Positions 20,089 through 33,276 of a DNA stretch of 64,000 nucleotides are shown here, piece by piece. Within the stretch, counting starts at the first letter, position 1. The number at the start of each line of letters is the position of its first letter. The notes beneath the pieces are model-generated. The model was given only the letters and a program-made list of their open reading frames with translations. It was not told where the DNA came from and made no database searches. The position numbers and the translations under genes were made by a program. The stretch comes from Strix aluco (lineage: Eukaryota > Chordata > Aves > Strigiformes > Strigidae): NCBI RefSeq assembly GCF_031877795.1, contig NW_027436603.1, positions 1 to 64,000 on the forward strand. The letters are read 5' to 3'.

Positions 20089-20818
20089 CCTTTGCGCAGA
20101 GCACAACCCCTCCCTGCCTTTTGTCCAGCCTGTCCTTTCTGAAGAGCTTCATCCATCCATGGCTGCACCTATCCTCCACATCTCTGTAGTCCCAATGAGA
20201 ACAGAGCCCTGCAACCATGCCCAGAATATTGATTTCTCTTGGTTTTGTCGTGTGTGTGTCCCCTCCATGCTGCATGCCTTTATGTGCAGGCACTCGAGAT
20301 GGGCTCCCACTTGTGATGCTTTCACAGGGAAAGTGAGGGCCTATCTGTCCCCTGGGTACTTTCTCCATGCCCCTGTTCCTTTATTTCTCTTCAGGCTTTG
20401 GTCATCATGACCTGTCAGACCTGGTTCAAAGTCCTCCTCCCCAAGTTGGCAAAGATGCCCCACTTTGACAGGTGGTTCTTGTTCCTTCTCAGCAGTCCTC
20501 ATCAATCAATTAGGATCCCATGGACACTAGCTGTGCAGCCAGGTGTTAACCTATAGGATGCATCTGCTCCTACGGGAGCCTTTTCCCTTCACCTGCAGTA
20601 TTGAGAAGAACACCTGGGCTCCCATGTGCTTCACCCTTGTTCCCAGACCTCTGTTGTCACTTGTGATTTGCTCTAGGTCTCTTTTTTTTTCAGGTTTACC
20701 AGCATCCACACAAATGAGCAGTAAGGGGTAATAGGTCAAAGGACTGGACGAGCCTTGGCAGCCTCTCTGTAGTATCCTGTATCTGAGCCTCCAGCAAGCA
20801 ACAAACCTCTTGTGACAG

Positions 20819-21120
20819 ATCCTTTCCTACAAGACAGAACCAGGCTCTTCACCGTGGTGCACGATGGGAGGATGAGCGGCAATGGGCATAAGCTGAAACA
20901 AGAGAGGCTCTGACCGAATATAAGGAGAAAACTTTTTCACAATGAAGTCAATCAAGCAGTAGAGCAGGTTGCCCAGTGGGGTTGTGCAATCTCTGTCTTT
21001 GGATATTTTCAAGACCTGACTGGATAAATCCCTGAGCAACCTGGTCTGAATTCAGTGTTGACCCTGCTTTGAGGGTCCCCTTCTGAGGTCCCTTCCCACC
21101 TGAATTATTCTATGATCCTA
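20819..21120 (+). mobile_element. CR1 3' end inserted in the antisense CR1
   Basis: This is a + strand CR1 tail of about 300 bases. It corresponds to the end of ORF2 (a counterpart of RRFFTMK and the VAQWGCAISVFG-like region) and the 3' UTR, ending in ATTATTCTATGATCCTATG. The antisense CR1 ORF1 sequence continues on both sides. Confidence 0.8.
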
Positions 21121-21213
21121 TGTCTGGTCAGCAGATGGGTCCTCTGCAGAAGGGAGGCTCCAACTGCAGTCACCCAATGTTCCCTCTTGGTGCTAATGCA
21201 CAGTTCTATTGGG

Positions 21214-21992
21214 TGTACCGTGGCAAGGTTTTGGTAGCCAGGGGGTGGGACTGCAGGGGTGGCTTCTGTGAGAAGAGACCAGGGGCTGCCCTGTGCCAGA
21301 CACAGATGGTTCCAGCCTGCTCCACAACAGACCCACCGCAGGCCAGAGCTGAACCAATCAGCGAAGCTGGTGGCGCCTCATATTTAAGAAAGGACAAAAC
21401 GCCGCATGGCAGAGAGAGGAGTGAGGGAAAAAAGTGTGAGAAACATCCCAGTGATCACCAAGGGCAGAGAAGGAGGAGGTACTCCAGATACCGGAGCAGA
21501 TATTCCACTGCAGCCCACAGAAGAGACCACAGTGGAGCAGGTATTTCCCTGCAGCCCGTGGAGAGGAGCCACGCTGGAGCAAGGGAAAAGTGCGAGGAGG
21601 AAGGAGTGGCAGAGACAAAGTGTTATTAACGGACTGCAACCCCCAAATCCCCATATCCCTGCACCGCTCAGGGGGGTGGGGAGGTGGGTGTAGAGGAGTC
21701 AGGAATGAAGGAGTGAAGTTGAGCCTGGGTGGGGTGGGGGAAAGATGTTTTCATTTTTGTCTTTGTTTTTCACCATCCAACTCTATTTTAATTGGCAATA
21801 AAATTAAATTTAATTTTTTCCCGAGTCGAGTCTGTTTTGCTCGTGATGGTAATTGGCAAGAGATTTCCCTGTCTTTATCTCGACCCACGAGCTTTTTCAT
21901 CTTATTTTCTCCCCCTGTCCTGTTGAGGAGGGGGAGTGAGAGAGCGGCTGGGTGGGCATCTAGCAGCCAGCCAAGATCAACCTACCACAACA
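21214..21992 (+). mobile_element. Solo LTR, about 780 bp, + orientation
   Basis: The LTR begins TGTACCGTGG and ends CCACAACA, with an imperfect 6-bp TSD (ATTGGG left, GTTGGG right). A TATA-like CATATTTAAG lies at about 21379 and AATAAA at about 21798. Duplicated GGAGCAGRTATTTCC-type blocks sit near 21495 and 21535. The CR1 ORF1 sequence is contiguous if the LTR is removed. Confidence 0.78.
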
Positions 21993-22501
21993 GTTGGGGC
22001 CCAGCTAGCTCTGAAGCCTCCCTCAGAGCTGGCTTCTCCTCTTTGACTACCAAGGTACTCTACCGGTTCTGTAAGTTCAGATCTGCAGATAGAGAAGGAG
22101 CCTTTCTCCTGCTGCCAGAAGTCACAAGCTTCCAGCTCCAACACCCCACGCCCCCCCACACTTGGGCATTGGGCACGTCCATCCTGCTCTCATTCAAGCA
22201 TAGCCACTAGCCACCCCTCCTTCCTTGCATCATGCGGCTCAGGCTCTCACCTCTATAGAGCCTCTGTGAAGACCCTGTCCATCTCCTGCTCATCCTTCCC
22301 AATGCTACACAGCCTGCTCCCCTCCTCCCATAGCTCCTTCACCTGCTGACTCAGTGCCTCGACCAGAGCATGTCTCTCACGGGTGATGCCACCATCACCA
22401 ATCCCAGGGAGAGGCCCCAGGCACTCCCTGCAGCCCCAGACCTGGGCAGCTGCATCCTCCCTCCAGGGCTCTGTGTCTGAATCAAGCTCTCTGCCATACC
22501 A

Positions 22502-22701
22502 NNNNNNNNNNNNNNNNNNNNNNNNNNNNNNNNNNNNNNNNNNNNNNNNNNNNNNNNNNNNNNNNNNNNNNNNNNNNNNNNNNNNNNNNNNNNNNNNNNN
22601 NNNNNNNNNNNNNNNNNNNNNNNNNNNNNNNNNNNNNNNNNNNNNNNNNNNNNNNNNNNNNNNNNNNNNNNNNNNNNNNNNNNNNNNNNNNNNNNNNNNN
22701 N
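22502..22701. other. Assembly gap of 200 Ns
   Basis: Exactly 200 N bases, a conventional placeholder for a gap of unknown size. Antisense CR1 ORF1 sequence lies on both sides, from two different copies. Sequence after the gap is the inverted duplicate of 1-14490. Confidence 0.99.
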
Positions 22702-23738
22702 TGCCTGTGTGACACCGGCCACACAGTCAGGTCTTGACCCACTGGATGAGTCCACTTCTACCTGAGCCTTTCCTCCTCACTGGCAGAATTGAGGAGAATA
22801 CCACCTGGGTTCCCATGCCCTTCACCCTCACCCCCCCAGAGTTCTGTAGTCACTTGTGAAATACTCCAGGTTACCCCTGGCAGTAACATTGGTACCCGCA
22901 TGGAAGTGCAGGAAGGGGTAATAATCCGAGGCCCAGACAAGCCTTGGCAGTCCCTTTGCAACATCCCGGATCCTGCCCACTGGCAAGCAAAAAGCCTCCT
23001 GAGACATCAGTTTGGGTCAGCAGATAGGTGCCTCTGTCCCCCACGGGAGGGAGTCTCCAACGACTGTCACTTTCCTTTTTCCCTTTGTGCAGACACAAGG
23101 TTTGGGCTCAGCTGGCTCTGATGCATACCCTGAAGGGTCTTGTTTGTCCCCACCAGTGCCCAGGGCACTATACCCAGGGCAGTTGCAGGTCTGCAGGTGG
23201 AGCAGGAGCCTTTCTTCCATTTGCCAGAAGTCACAAGCTTCTAGCCTTCTCCATCTTGACAGCCACCCTCAGCTACCTGTTTGACCATGGTCTCTAGCCT
23301 TCCTTGCTGTGTGTGGCTCAGACTGTTGTCTCTGCAGAGTTTCTGCAAAGACCCTGTCAATCTCCTCATTGTCCTCCCTGATGATTTGCAGCCTGCTCAC
23401 CGCTTCCTGCATCTCCTTCACCTGGTGACTCAGCACCTCAACCAGAGCACATCTCTCACAGGAGATGCCACCACTGCCCCCAGTCCCACAGAGAGGCCCC
23501 AGGCACTCTCTGCAGCCCGAGACCTGGGAAGTGTCGTCCTCCCACCCCGCCCCAACTCTGTTTGGATCGAGTGTGCCAAGGGCATTATCACCAGTCAGTG
23601 CTGGGGAGTGTGCCCTGCTTCATGTTGAGACCATCGCTGCACAGTCTCCAAGCAGCCCCACGCAGTCGTCAGCATAAGTGCCTGTCCCCTCTGCACCACG
23701 GCCGTGTTAATAACTGCTGTGACAACTACCATGTCACT
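22702..23738 (-). pseudogene. CR1 ORF1 region, inverted copy
   Basis: Reverse complement of 13454-14490, with the same esterase GDS block and heptad-rich stretch and the same stops. Where the left arm is interrupted by ERV-A, this copy runs straight through 23739-23744 into 23745-23919. Confidence 0.85.
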
Positions 23739-23744
23739 ATCTGC
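23739..23744 (-). other. Empty (pre-integration) site of ERV-A
   Basis: A single ATCTGC (GCAGAT on the - strand) sits between the two flanks that border ERV-A in the left arm. It is the exact unoccupied target. Confidence 0.93.
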
Positions 23745-24723
23745 TGCTCTCTGTGAGCCAGATCCTCCCTAATCAGGAGTCAGCCTTTCTGTGTGCAAAC
23801 TGCTGTGCAAACTGAGAGCAGCCCCTGCAGCGTCCCGGGTGCCCTGCGCCACAAACTGCCCCTGCTAGTGGCCACACCTCTGTTTGCAGCGCTCTGGGCT
23901 GCTGCACGCCCTAAGGAGCAACTAAATAACAAAATCATTGCGTGCTTTGTAGAGGCTAGGAATTTCTATGTGTTTGGAAGATGTCATCTTTTTCTTGTAC
24001 TTGTAGAGATGCTCAGTATACTGAAAGACTGATGGCAGATGCACCAGGTGTAGCTGTTTATTGGTGGTGCATCAATCAAAAGATGTTAATGAGGCCCTAC
24101 GTTTTAGAAGCATGCTAAACATGAAGAAAAAATGGAAGTGAAATTTACTAAAGTAACTTGACTGTTTTCTAAATTACTGGTGTTAGAAGAGAAAAAATGA
24201 AAAAATCTGTTATTCTTGCTCTAAAGCAAGTTACTCTTGCTTTAGTACATATTCCAATATCCCTTTAGAGAGTCATTATTGACTTATATGAAATACAGCT
24301 TGACTAAATTATTTGCCTGTCGACTTCATAAATGTAAATTATGAACTGTCGACAAACGTTCTTAAAAATATTATTTATTTACCAAATGTATATCTTTAAT
24401 ACATTGCCTAGGCACCCTCATTTTGGGGGAGTTGTCTTTGAGCAAAGTTTTTCTCAACCTGCTATATAAACTGTTGTTGGATTGAATGTCCTATCAAGCT
24501 GATTCACCCATTCCCCAAAGCTTCATTTCAGAGACAAATTGCAGTACTTATTTTGATGAAAATTGCGGTTTTTAGGTTGAATATTTAATTGGCCTGAGGG
24601 ATTATTTGTGACTTATTTCAGTAATGCTGTCATGATTTCTGGTGATGTAGGAGCTGACTACTGGGAAGAAGAACTTTTTTATAAGTAATACTGTGTTCAG
24701 TAAGGATTTAAAGTGTCTATTGT

Positions 24724-27634
24724 GTTAATTTCCTTTGACTGTGCAGATTGTCCTTGTTTGTTCATCTGACTCGGTTCTTTCTGGGGTGTCCTGTTGCCAC
24801 AGAACTGGCCTTTCAAGGCCCAGGATGGTGTTTCGAGCGGTGTCATGGTTTACAGGGTATGTTTCTAGCCACCCAATAGTTGCTTCCATGCAGTGCTCGC
24901 CTTGGCAAGTTTGTGGCGGTATAGTCAATCTACCAGGCTTCGCTATATTGATATCCCAGGCACCGCCCGCTATTCCAGGGACGCTTTACTCATGTGGCTC
25001 GCTTCATTGTGGCGCGTGTTTTACGTTCACGGGTGGGTGGCCTCAATAGTCAGGTCCACCCCTCGATCACGAGTCCATCTGTACGCTGCATCTCTCCCTA
25101 GATGTCCTGATGTGTCATGGGCTCTCCAAGCTATGAATAGCTCACCCTTACTTTCACAGTCCAGCTCCACCTGAGCCACTCCAATTCTGGCAGCCTGGTC
25201 TACCTGCTTGTTGTTTTGATGTTCTTCAGTGACGCGGTTCTTGGGCACGTGAGCATCTACATGATGTGCCTTTACAGCAAAGTTTTTCTACCCAGGCAGC
25301 AATGTCTTGCCACAATGCAGCAGCCTAGATGGGTTTACCTCTGCACTGCCAGTTGGTCTGTTTCCATTGCTGTAGCAGGGTGTTTGCCACCATCCATGAG
25401 TCTGTACAGAGATGGAGTACTGGCCACTTTTCTCATTCAGCAATCTCTAGGGCCAGCTGGATGGCTTTCACTTCTGTAAACTGATTCAACTTGCCTTCTC
25501 CTTCGACGGCTTCAACGACCTGTTGTGTCATTGCTTTCCACTTCCGATGGTTTCCTACAACATGACAGGATCCGTCGGTAAACAGAGCATATTGCCTTTC
25601 ACCTTCTGATAACTCATTATATGGTGGCGCCTCTTGGGCACGAGTCACCTCCTCGGGCGATGCACCAAAATCTCTGCCTTCTGGCCAGTCCACGATCTCT
25701 TCCAGGATTCCTGGGCGGTTGGGGTTCCCCATTCGAGCCCGTTGCATGATCAGCGCTACCCACTTACTAATCGGCATCTACTGTTCTTTGACGCACAGCA
25801 ACCCCACAACAGAGGGTTGAATGGCTCTGAATGGCTGGCAAGGTAGACAGCTGTTTAGTCTTCTCTGTATCCACAGCGGCTACATGAAAGGCCCACTGGT
25901 ACCCTTTTGTGCCCTTGAGGTACCCTCTCCTGAGGTAGTCTATGCCGTGGATGCACGGAGCCTCCGGGCTGGTAACAATGGGGTGCTTTTGCCACTTGTT
26001 CCCTGTTAGTCTCACCTCAGCCTCCAACACAGACAACAACTGGGATCCCTGTCAGTCCAGAAATCCAGATGTGTTCCGCCCCCTTGTACCCCAATGGCAT
26101 CAGGGTACACTGTGCACTAGTGTCCACCCAGAGCCTTATACTCCCGTGGGTCTGATGTGCCAGGCCATCGAATCCATACAGTCCAGTACACTCCGTCATC
26201 CCTTTCCTTTGCCTGGCTGAAGGCAGGGACCCTCTATTCCTCATTGGAGTATTCACTGTCTGACCCCTGTGGTGTCAGACCAGAAGTCCTTTCACCAAAA
26301 TCAAGAGGAGAGGCGTTCTCAGTCCTTCTTCTGCATCTGGGGGATTGCTGGTCGCCAGTTGCCTTCTACCGTCTCAACAGCACCTGGAACAAAAGCCTTC
26401 TTGGATGGCCTCTTCTTAGCAGCTGTCTTCCCCTGCAAGTCACATATGTGGGCTTCTAGCTTTGAGGTGGGCTCACCATCCCACTTCCTCGTGTTCCTCC
26501 CCCTGGTCATGCAGGATGATCCAGAGGGTGCCACGCAGCATGCGCCTGGGGCTCCCTTTCCCTCTGGCCAGGAGAGGCTGGCTCCGTGGGGTGCCCCTGA
26601 CAGCCGAGATGCTGGCCCATGGAGATGAGGAGGATGAGAGATTCTCTTTGAAATGCTGGAGCTGGTGGGACAGTCTCTCCACAGTTGGTGTATTGAAGTC
26701 TGGCCACTCCATCATTGTCAGGGTGTTGGAGTACAACACCGGTGCATTCCGGACAAACCTCCTCCACATGGCCCGTGTACACTGGATGTCATCCAGATCT
26801 TTGGAGACCTGTTTTCTGTCCAGGTCCACTGTAGACAACTTCCACCAACGTTAATTCTCTCAGATACTGGATGCCTTCCTCAGTAATGGTCCACTTCCCT
26901 CGGTAATTTACAAGATCATCCTTGAGGGGATATCTCACCTTCACACTTGACAGGAGCCACCTCCAGAGGCTGAGAATTGTCACCTCTCTTCCAATTTCTT
27001 TGTCAATTTGCCAGTCCCTAGCTAGGGATACCAGCTGCTGGGCCTCCTTACCCTCTAATTCCTGACTGTTGGCCCCAGTATCCTTGCATCAGAGCAATCA
27101 GGCAGCAATCCGCTCACCTGGCTGAAGGCCGTAATCTTTCCGCAGATCTCAAAGTTCACTCAGGGTTAGGGACCATGTGGTTTCTGCCTCTTGGGTGAAG
27201 TCTGTCACTTCCTCCTCCTGTTTCTTTGTTGAAGAACCAGCTTCCTGATCAGAGCCTTCCTCCTCCTCCTCTCTTACTAATCAATGGTATGGACCTGTCA
27301 ACCTCCACAGCCAGTGTTTCTTTTTGACTACTGGGGCGATTACTGTAGTTGGGGTTTGGGTCCCTGTCTCAACAATTGTGTCCTCAGATGTAAAGGCCCT
27401 CCTTCCCGTGCTCCTCTGATGGTGCTGAACAGAGGCTCAATAGGCACAGGCCATGCCCCAGTACAGCGCTAGGAGCTGCTGGGTCTCATTGGGGTAGGCA
27501 AGGCACCCTTCTGTCAAGTGGCGCACCGATTCAACGGGATTACGTGCCTGTCCAGGCATAAAATCCCAGGCTATCAGAGGTGATAACCACCTTAGGCATC
27601 TGCCCAAATCCTCCCACACACCCTGCCACTCAGG
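24724..27634 (-). mobile_element. ERV-D relic, inverted copy
   Basis: Reverse complement of the 3370-6280 relic. It has gag pieces at 26470-27619, a protease with DTSAQ at about 25767-26256, and RNase H and integrase pieces at 24734-25776. It carries the same stops and the same missing RT. Confidence 0.85.
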
Positions 27635-28706
27635 GATCGACCGCCTCAGGGCATGTCGACCGCCATTGCAGGGGGGGTTGGACTAGATGACCTTTAAAGG
27701 TCCCTTCCAACCCAAACTATTCTGTTTCTCTGTGGCCTCACCAACAAGGTATTTCCTCTTATGCCAGGATGAAACCAGGTTCCACGTACTCAACAAAAAG
27801 CCAATGATGTTTGTTAGATAACAGAATCAAACAGCTTACATAAAGATGTACAAGAACCTCAGGAGCCCGTGTCCTTGCCTGTCCCTTCTGAACAGTTTAT
27901 AGCCATCGATTGCAGGGCTCCAGTCGTGGGGTCATGGACAGAGGCTGTAGGTGTAGGCAAAAGGTGAGGCTGCTCAGAGCCCTGACAGGATTGATCAGGA
28001 TTAAAGTTCACTAGTGGAACATACCCTCACTCTTGATTCATGGACACACTCCCATTTGCAGGTGCCTTGAACAGTGGCATGGACTTGAGGTCCCAGTAGC
28101 TACCCAGTAGCCATGCCCAGACCCTGGGCCCTTTACCCAGTCACGGGCCATGGGAATTTCCAGATGTTCTCCTACTTGCCGGCTAAGTCCAGCTTGCAGT
28201 TTGTTAGCAGAACATATACGTACGCTTACAGACACACACAGAATAGAGATCGAGCTCACACAGAAAAGAGTTAGGAACAGAATTTAATAAGAAGATGGGA
28301 CAGACTGCAGTGACTGCACGCAGGACTTGCCCAGACAAGCATACTGACATGCTTACACACAACCAGCTCCTTTTATTCTCCCCTTCTCTCCATTTTCCCA
28401 TGCTTGTTCTTCCTCCACCCACCTTAATCCCTCCCTTTCTCCACCTCAGTCTCCTCCCAAATAAACAACCCAACTCTAAATACTTTTTCCCCCATTGGTC
28501 CCAGTTTTGCTACATATTAACCTATATTTGGTATGTCTGATACCAGTTCCTAGGCACTCTCGGCCATGTATGCTATTAGGTTCCACTCCCCAAAAGGTCC
28601 CCAATGCTCCCTGTCAGGTGTCTGTGAAGTCTGGCCTTTTCTCACATCACTCGCCTTTAACCACCTGTGCCATCCCTCACAGAGCTGCCTGTAACTTTTG
28701 TAAGCT

Positions 28707-30805
28707 TAGAATCATAGAATGGTTTGGCTTGGAAGGGACCTTTAAATACCATCTAATTCAGCCCCCCGCCATGGGCAGGGACACCTTTCACTAGATCAGG
28801 TAGCTCAAAGCCCCGTCCAACCTGACTTTGAACACTTCCAGGGAGGGGGCATCCACAACTTCTCTGGGCAGCCTGTTCCAGTGTTTCACCACCCTCACAG
28901 GAAAGAATTTCTTCCTTATGTCCAATCCAAATCTACCCTCTTTCAGTTTTAAACCATTGCCCCTTGTCCTGTCACTACAGGCCCTGGTGAACAGTCTCTC
29001 TCCATCTTTCTTGTAAGCCCCCTTTAAGTATTGAAAGGCCGCAATAAGGTCTCCCCGGAGCCTTCTCTTCTCCAGGCTGAACAACCCCAACTCTCTCAGC
29101 CTGTCCTCATAGGAGAGGTGTTCCAGCCCTCTGATCATCTTCGTGGCCCTCCTCTGGACCCACTCTAACGGGTCCATGTCTTTCTTGTGCTGGGGGCCCC
29201 AGAGATAGACACAGTACTCCAGGTAGGGTCTCACGAGAGTGGAGTAGAGGGGCAGAATCACCTCCCTCAACCTGCTGGCCACGCTTCTCTTGATGCAGCC
29301 CAGGATACGGTTGGCTTTCCGGGCTGTGAGCGCACATTGCTGGCTCATGTCCAATTTTTCATTCCCCCAGTCCCTGCCTTGAGTTTCGGGGGCTTGAGAG
29401 ATCTGGGAAGAGAGATTACCATTGAAAACTGAGAGGAAAATATTACTGAGTACCTCAGCCTTCTCCATGTCAGTTGTTACCAGCTCTCCCGCCCTATTTA
29501 TTGGGGGTGGGGGAGTGCGCATTTTCTTTAATCTTCCTTTTCTGGCCAATGTACCTGTAGAAGCCCTTGCTTTCCTGATCCCATCCCTACACCTCTGGGT
29601 AGTGTCCCTATATTCTTCCCAGGATACACATCCCTGGCTCGACTGCCTGTGCATTTCCTTCTTGCACTTTAGTTTGACCAGGAGGCCCTTACTCAGCCAT
29701 GCTGGTCTCCTGCCTTCCTTGCTTGATTTCTTACATGTGGGAATCGAGAGCTCTTATACTCTAAGAATAATGTCCTTGAAGAGTTGACAGCTCTGTTCAG
29801 CTCCTTTATCCGAGGGCAGTTTCCCAGGGGGTCCCATCCACTAATTCCTTGAACAACTGAACATTTGCTCTCCTAAAATTCAGGGTCCTGACTCTACTCT
29901 TCACCTGGCCCATATCCCTTAAGATCATGAACTCCACCAGGGCATGATTACTGCAGCCCTGGCTGCCACCAGTCTTGACCTCTCCAATGAAATCATCTGT
30001 GTTGGTAAGCAACAGGTCCAGTAACTCTCCTCCTCTGCACAGGCTGTCTATCACCTGGATTAAGGAGTTATCCTCGACGCACTCCAAGAGTTTCCCGGAC
30101 CGCCTACAGCTTGCTGTGCTGCTCTTCCAGCGGATGTCAGGGTGATTGAAGTCCCCCAGCAGGATCAGAGCCTGCGAGCGTGCTGTTTCCCGTAGTCGAA
30201 GTAAGAATGCTTTGTCAACAGGCTCCCCTTGCTCGGGCGGCCCGTAGTAAACACCAGCCACGAGGTTTCCTTTGTTGGCTTGGCCCCTAATTTTTACCCA
30301 TAAGCTCTGTTTTTCAAAGACAGCTCTGTGCAGTCAATCCATTCTTTTACGTAGAGGACAACACCCCCCCCCCCCCGCCCCTCCTTCCTTGCCTGTCCCT
30401 TCTGAACAGTTTATAGCCATCGATTGCAGGGCTCCAAGTCGTGCGATTCGTCCCACCGCGTTTCGGTGGTAACGATCAGATCGTAGCTTTCTAGCTGCAC
30501 AGTGGCTTCCAGCTCCTCCTGCTTGTTACCCATGCTGCGTGCACTGGCATTGAGGCACTTCAGCTGGGCTACCTACCTTGTCACCTTTTTAGAGGAACAC
30601 ACCTGAATTCCTTTGAGGCATTTCACAGGTGTTTCCCTGTTGGCTCCTAATACATCAGCAGCCCCTGGCTCTTCTCTGTTGCTCAAACCCGCATCCCCTT
30701 ACCCCGCTAAATCTAGTTTAAAGCTCTCCGTATCAATGGCTGCCTTTAAGCTTAAAGTGTCCATGTTGATTTACCAATTCAAATTATATTCGTAACAGAG
30801 TTACA
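28707..30805 (-). mobile_element. Internally deleted CR1, inverted copy
   Basis: Reverse complement of 200-2297. It includes the same 287-codon fused frame (29654-28791) and the same endonuclease fragment (30261-29806). One visible difference between the arms is the length of the C-run at 30364-30376 (13, against 12 Gs on the left). Confidence 0.9.
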
Positions 30806-31004
30806 GATTAAAAAGGCTTTGTTGTTATACCACTGATTAACATTCTTCTTCTGAATGCCTTAGTTTTTCTTTGAACCCCTCTGCTATTGTCAACATCTTT
30901 AGTTCATCAGGTATAAATAGGATGGTATATAAAATAACTGATATAGTCCTCAAGGGTTTATACTCATAATTATTTGCCTTTTATTCTCTACAAGGCTGGG
31001 AAGT

Positions 31005-33276
31005 CTATTGTCCAAGTGTGAGCGTCACAGTCTAGAAAGATGCATTTGGGAGGAACGATCACAGGAGACTTACTTCTTTCTGGCTCTAATATTTTTTGGC
31101 TTGAAGAACATGGCTTCTTTGTAGCTAGTCTCAAGAAGTAGCTGCAGATGGGGAAACCTCAATAATGTCTGTGTCTCAACTGCATTTTCAGGAGGAGGAA
31201 GTTGCAAATCACTTTAAGCTAGAAATAATTGAAATGCCTAAGGTTACATAGGGATGTTTTCCTGCGGTTTCCTTACAGAAATACACGCTCCTTATGTTTA
31301 AAATAGGTCAGCAGGCTGACTTAAAACAAGGTGGAGCTTTATTATTTGTTTATTATATGTTTATATTTTAAAAAGGTATACTTTTATTATTGTGGGAGTT
31401 GAGAATAAAGATTTAAATGGGATGCCGGGATTTTACATGGGGGAAAAAAAGGAAAGGGTTGAATTTTTTGATGTTTTTATTTTTTTCAGGGAAGCGCATG
31501 AAAAGTAAGAAGAAATGTGATATATACCTTATGCATTATATTCTTACCTTTCACCCTCTATCTCTCGGTAAAATTGTTAGTTTAGGAACTGCCTTCATTT
31601 GTACTTCAAATTACCTAATGATTGCTTCAGTTTAAATACCGATGATTAATATCATTCATGTTGTTTTGTTTATAGATGCTGGTCTTTGGGTGTAGTAAGA
31701 ATAAATAGCCATCTCTGTCACTGTCTTGCTGCTTGATTAAGGCTATAAATTAAACCATACACATCTGTGGCAAATTAAACTGCCCTCATTTTCAAAAACT
31801 GTAAACACATAATACAGCCCCTGAAGCAATTCCGCCTTATAAATTTATCCCAGAAAAATGAGTTTTATATATGTATCAGTACAGAGCCTGCTTATTAAAC
31901 ATTTTGGAAATGCACAGTTCTCTTGCATACATCATAGTGTGGTAAAACAAGTTTGTTCATGCCCTGAGGTTGGCTGCTATGTTAACGTGTTATCTTTTGG
32001 GCTCAATTTTTCTGGGTTTTTTTGTTGTTTGTTTGGTTTTGGGTTTTTTTAAAGGGACATTTAGATGGTCTTTAGAAGGTAAATTTCCTTCTTTGTGTAA
32101 AAAAATTAGAAGGAAAGGATGTTTTTCAAATAAAGTAAAACTAAAAATACATCTGTGAAGCATTCCTGGTAAAATGTTATTTCCGAAATGAGCATGAAAG
32201 TAGTTCCCCCAATTTGATTTTACAGCTATTGAACCTATTCTGAGCATTTTTAGAATTAACTTTAAGTTTTTCGTCTTAAGAGTCTTCTTCCATATGCCTT
32301 ATCTTCTTCACTTGGTATGGCTCCATAGCAGTTCTGTTGCAATAATGTTTTCTTATACTCGGTGCGCAGTGTACGAAGGTGTTCCTTAAGAGTGGGGGGG
32401 GGGGGAGGGGGGAAGAGGAGGTGTTTAATACTATTTTAATCCAGTTAATATTTCAAAGAAAATAACTGTTTATACACTACAGTTTTTAAAAGAATGCCTA
32501 TGTAACTGAAGCGATGTATACCTCAGTGGTTTGAACTCGACTCACAGGAAAAATCTTGTATTGCTGAAGTAATATGTATTTAATTAGTTGAAGGCTTGAG
32601 AAAATATGTTAGGATAATGAATTAATGAAACATGCTCTACAATAGAGTAGTTACATAACCAGCACTACTGTGAGCACAGAAAGGAGAAGAGTCATGAGAG
32701 ACTTCTGCTTCTTGCAGTTGAAAGATTTATGGAAGCACCAGTCTCGCTTGGTTATGATAGCAGCCCTGTTAGACTCGGAGAGCCCATCTCCCTCCCCCCT
32801 CCTTTCTCAAACACTGAAGGATTCAGCAGCAGTGCAGGTCAAAAAGAATCAGGGTTAAGTAATAATTCCAATTTGGAAGTCCAGGAAGATCTTAAAATCT
32901 GATTGTGGGCTATTATTTTAAGTATATGTGCTTATTTTAGTCATAAAGAACAATTCCATGAAGCAAGAAAAAGTTCAGTGGAAATAGAGATTAAGCTAAT
33001 TTGTAGGTTAAAAGAAAAAAATCAGCCTCAACTTTTAAAAATATATTTTTTACAAATTGTGCTCATAGCAGATCTTATTAAGAGTAGAGGAATAAAACAC
33101 TTAAAGCACAACACTTGAATGACTGAACGTTGCTCTAACTTACCCAAGCCCAAACCAGTTGAAATCAGCAGCGTAGGGTTTTTTCCACTGACAGTTAAGT
33201 AGTTTAGTCAGTTTTCCTTTTTGTTCTTAACCAGGATTATAGAAAATAAATATTCATTATCAAATTTTCCTTTTAG
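31005..33276 (+). other. UHRF2: Single-copy intron, no element recognised
   Basis: This is AT-rich sequence ending in a pyrimidine tract and AG at 33275-33276, i.e. the intron upstream of the first UHRF2 exon seen here. A G-rich run lies at about 32394-32411. No repeat family, exon or RNA gene was recognised. Confidence 0.6.

Larger units (their letters stand above)
17166..22501 (-). mobile_element. Second CR1 LINE, antisense, carrying four nested insertions
   Basis: Read on the - strand, from right to left, this is CR1 ORF1 (22501 to about 20540), endonuclease (20540-17870) and the RT N-terminal part (17764-17166). Recognisable pieces are the counterpart of DYRPPDQEE near 18290 and of RNVKGNKKGFCKYS near 17560. 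It is interrupted by LTRs at 18320-18920, 19028-20088 and 21214-21992, and by the 3' end of another CR1 at 20819-21120. At each site the CR1 sequence resumes where it stopped. It runs into the N gap. All frames are broken. Confidence 0.85.
22702..31004 (-). repeat. Right arm of the inverted duplication
   Basis: It mirrors 1-14490 without ERV-A. It begins at the first base after the gap and ends at 31004, which pairs with base 1 of the window. Its contents, on the - strand, are CR1 ORF1 (22702-23738), the AT-rich stretch (23920-24723), the ERV-D relic (24724-27634), a CR1 tail (27658-27724), the unclassified repeat (28014-28694) and the internally deleted CR1 (28707-30805). Beyond 31004 the sequence is single-copy UHRF2 intron. 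Confidence 0.95.

Noticed and set aside
19298..20410. Long open frames on both strands (up to 180 codons) in GC-rich sequence
   Set aside because: They lie inside the solo LTR at 19028-20088 and its flank, are proline/glycine-rich and low-complexity, and overlap each other on opposite strands.
22351..22755. Open frames spanning the N gap
   Set aside because: They exist only because Ns hide stops; the real sequence there is CR1 ORF1, antisense.
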